From NCBI GenBank assembly GCA_025201705.1, contig MU617029.1, positions 1-20,376 of the forward strand: 20,376 nucleotides of DNA, given 5' to 3'. Under the pieces are notes generated by a model. That model was not told the DNA's origin, did not search any database, and was given only the letters and a program-made list of their open reading frames with translations. Below, in pieces: positions 18,479 through 20,376 of the stretch. This DNA comes from Dissophora ornata (Eukaryota > Mortierellomycota > Mortierellomycetes > Mortierellales > Mortierellaceae). The first letter of the stretch is position 1. Each line of letters opens with the position of its first letter. A program made the translations under genes and the position numbers.

Positions 18479-18765
18479 GCTGTCAGACAACAACCATCCC
18501 CTCCTTCAAATCCAGGGTTCCTTTGCCTCCAAGAGACATAAACAACATACACCTCACATACCGCATCACATTGACCATATCGACCATTCTTGTCAAGGCA
18601 AACTCCCATCGCTCTCTTTAACGAACACATACACCCACGCCCCGCTTTCCTCATCAATCTGCGCAGCACATTTCTTTTTTCTTTATCCCGTTCGTCCTTG
18701 ATTCAATTCATCTGAAAGGCACAAAACTCCCAGCTTCGTTTCAATCGCCTTTCGATTTCTGCATC

Positions 18766-20214
18766 ATGTTTGCTGTCCCATCGATTTCCGCTCCTGGCTC
18801 GTCAAATGCCTCCGCTGCTCAGCAACCCGAAAGGCCGGCGTCAGAACTGACTACGGAGGACCAGGCTGCTGTCGACGCCCCTTTGCAGTCGGTTGCGGGT
18901 ATTGTGCCGACGCTTCAGTAAGTGGAGACGAGAGATCTCTTTTTGGTCTGTTTTTCTGTGTGTCGGCCTGACTGGCGGTGCGGTGCTCGTTATATGTCAT
19001 AAGTGTGTTGTGTGGTTTTTGGGGGTCGTGGTGGTCGGTTCGAGTACTTGTGGGGCGAAGGGAGAGAAAGAGAGAGCGCGGGAGATACTTGTGTGGTGTC
19101 AGTCAAAGCGGCATTCATTCTTCATTCGTGATGTAGCGCGGGACAGAGAATAAGAAAAAGGCGAGACGAAAAAATATTGTCAGGGGTGGAAGCGGGAGAA
19201 AGCGAGGGGGAAAAAAGCAGCCAAGGGATCGGTGGAGGGAACCATGGGCTATTTATTACAGGAGACCATTTGGAGGTCAAAGTCCAAGGGCACGTGCTTT
19301 GCATCGGCCATTACCACTCACACATCATCCTGATATCAACTGCATAAAACAGAAACATCGTGGCCACGGTCAACTTGGATTGTCGCCTGGACCTGAAAAC
19401 CATCGCGTTGCACGCTCGTAACGCAGAGTACAACCCAAAGGTACTATATTGGCATCTTTGAGCTCCTCGTCTTGCGACGAGACTGAAAAAAAAGGCAGTT
19501 ATTCAACTTTTTTGTTGTCTATTCTCCTTCCATTGTCTGTCATCATCGTCAATCATCGTGGGCATTTTGGAACAAAAATCATGTAGCGTTTCGCTGCTGT
19601 CATTATGAGAATTCGTGATCCAAAGACAACAGCCTTGATCTTTGCTTCCGGAAAGATGGTTGTCACAGGAGCAAAGTCTGAAGACGACTCGAAGCTGGCT
19701 TCGCGTAAGTATGCTCGTATCATCCAAAAGCTGGGTTTCCCAGCGAAATTCACGGACTTCAAGATCCAGAACATTGTCGGTTCCTGCGACGTGAAGTTCC
19801 CGATTCGTCTCGAAGGATTGGCCTACGCTCACGGACCTTTCACATCAGTAAGTCTATGCGGAGCGAATTGGTTACGAACGCAATGTTGGAGCGATACAGT
19901 CACTGGCAGTGTTCTAACCTCTGCCTTGTTGCTATTTCACAACAGTACGAACCCGAGTTATTCCCTGGTCTCATTTACAGAATGGTCAAGCCCAAGATTG
20001 TCTTGCTGATTTTCGTCTCGGGCAAGATTGTCTTGACCGGTGCAAAGGTGCGTGGACGAAATTTTCTTGGACAGCCGAACTTGTCCGAGCACCTGCACGC
20101 GTAACTAAATACGATTGTCTCTTTTGTCCTGCTGTTGGGAATTAGGTCCGCGAGGAGATTTATCAGGCATTTGAGGCCATATACCCCGTGTTGACGGAGT
20201 TCAGAAAGCCCTAA
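18766..20214 (+). CDS. TBP: TATA-binding protein (TBP)
   Basis: Five exons: 18766-18917, 19353-19440, 19587-19847, 19946-20047 and 20146-20214. The introns are 435, 146, 98 and 98 bp. Donors are GTAAGT, GTACTA, GTAAGT and GTGCGT, all acceptors are AG, and phases agree throughout, giving 223 residues. A non-conserved 40-odd-residue N-terminus (Ala/Ser/Pro-rich) precedes the C-terminal core, which starts near [16 protein letters not shown]. Both saddle repeats are complete. Repeat 1 has [19 protein letters not shown] and [12 protein letters not shown]; repeat 2 has [13 protein letters not shown] and [16 protein letters not shown]. The phenylalanines that kink the TATA minor groove lie in these blocks. 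The core is intact to the C-terminal FRKP. TBP is the nuclear general factor in TFIID, SL1-like and TFIIIB complexes. The length fits fungal TBPs (about 230-240). Confidence 0.97.
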
Positions 20215-20376
20215 GCTGGCGGCGCACATGTACGCGTGGGAATAACCCTAACGGAACTCCTCCGTTGTTCCTGAACTCCTTTCTCTTTCCCCTCTCTTTC
20301 CCTACCTTTGGCGGTGCAGACCCACGGGTTTCAACAACAAACACACACTTCAAAGAAAAAAGAAAAAAAAAAGGAC
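20215..20376. other. TBP 3' flank
   Basis: Pyrimidine-rich then A-rich sequence with no AATAAA before the window ends. Confidence 0.5.

Noticed and set aside
19605..20009. 134-residue plus-strand frame reading through TBP exon 3 into the intron
   Set aside because: The conserved TBP protein requires splicing at the 19847 donor; the tail after that point is intronic.

Overview
This is eukaryotic, intron-bearing DNA, almost certainly from a fungus. It is most likely an early-diverging Mucoromycota lineage, with Mortierellaceae my best guess. The grounds are short introns of about 50-435 bp with GTRNGT donors, TATA boxes and AATAAA signals, and a mix of conserved single-copy genes with an accessory block. 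That block holds a leucine-rich-repeat (RNI-like) protein, decayed transposons and short paralogous fragments. The lineage assignment rests on my recollection of protein families and is inference; the eukaryotic and fungal nature is seen in gene structure.

Layout. 9-1173 (-): a secreted or membrane-anchored Thr-rich, mucin-like protein with a Gly/Tyr-rich repetitive cytoplasmic tail, one intron. 1174-4507: a long stretch with no recognisable gene, rich in purine tracts and simple repeats. 4508-5129 (+): the U5 snRNP / spliceosome protein Dim1 (Dib1, TXNL4A), whose first coding exon is only the ATG. 5456-5627 (-): a decayed copy of a short N-terminal module also found intact at 14615-14800 (-). 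6172-6699 (-): a candidate two-exon small gene. 7158-8640 (-): a 5'-truncated, internally deleted Ty3/Gypsy chromovirus relic (RT thumb, RNase H, integrase core, chromodomain). 8997-11136 (-): a two-exon, 679-residue RNI-like LRR protein. 11370-12453 (+): a frameshifted pseudogene of unknown family. 12560-13463 (+): a MULE-type transposase relic that still carries a recognisable intron. 15555-17415 (-): a four-exon MFS transporter of the DHA2 drug:H+ antiporter type, 512 residues. 18229-18300 (-): tRNA-Arg(ACG). 18766-20214 (+): the TATA-binding protein gene, five exons, 223 residues.

How they fit together. Dim1, tRNA-Arg and TBP are unlinked housekeeping functions (splicing, translation, transcription initiation). 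They flank an accessory region of about 10 kb (5.4-15 kb). There an intact LRR gene sits among degraded transposons and fragments of short gene families, a setting typical of expanding receptor- or effector-like families. The most interesting signal is in the LRR gene. It has five near-identical 84-bp repeats whose amino-acid differences fall largely at the positions expected to face outward on the concave beta-sheet surface. Upstream of the repeats are uncharacterised N-terminal and central domains with no visible NTPase P-loop.
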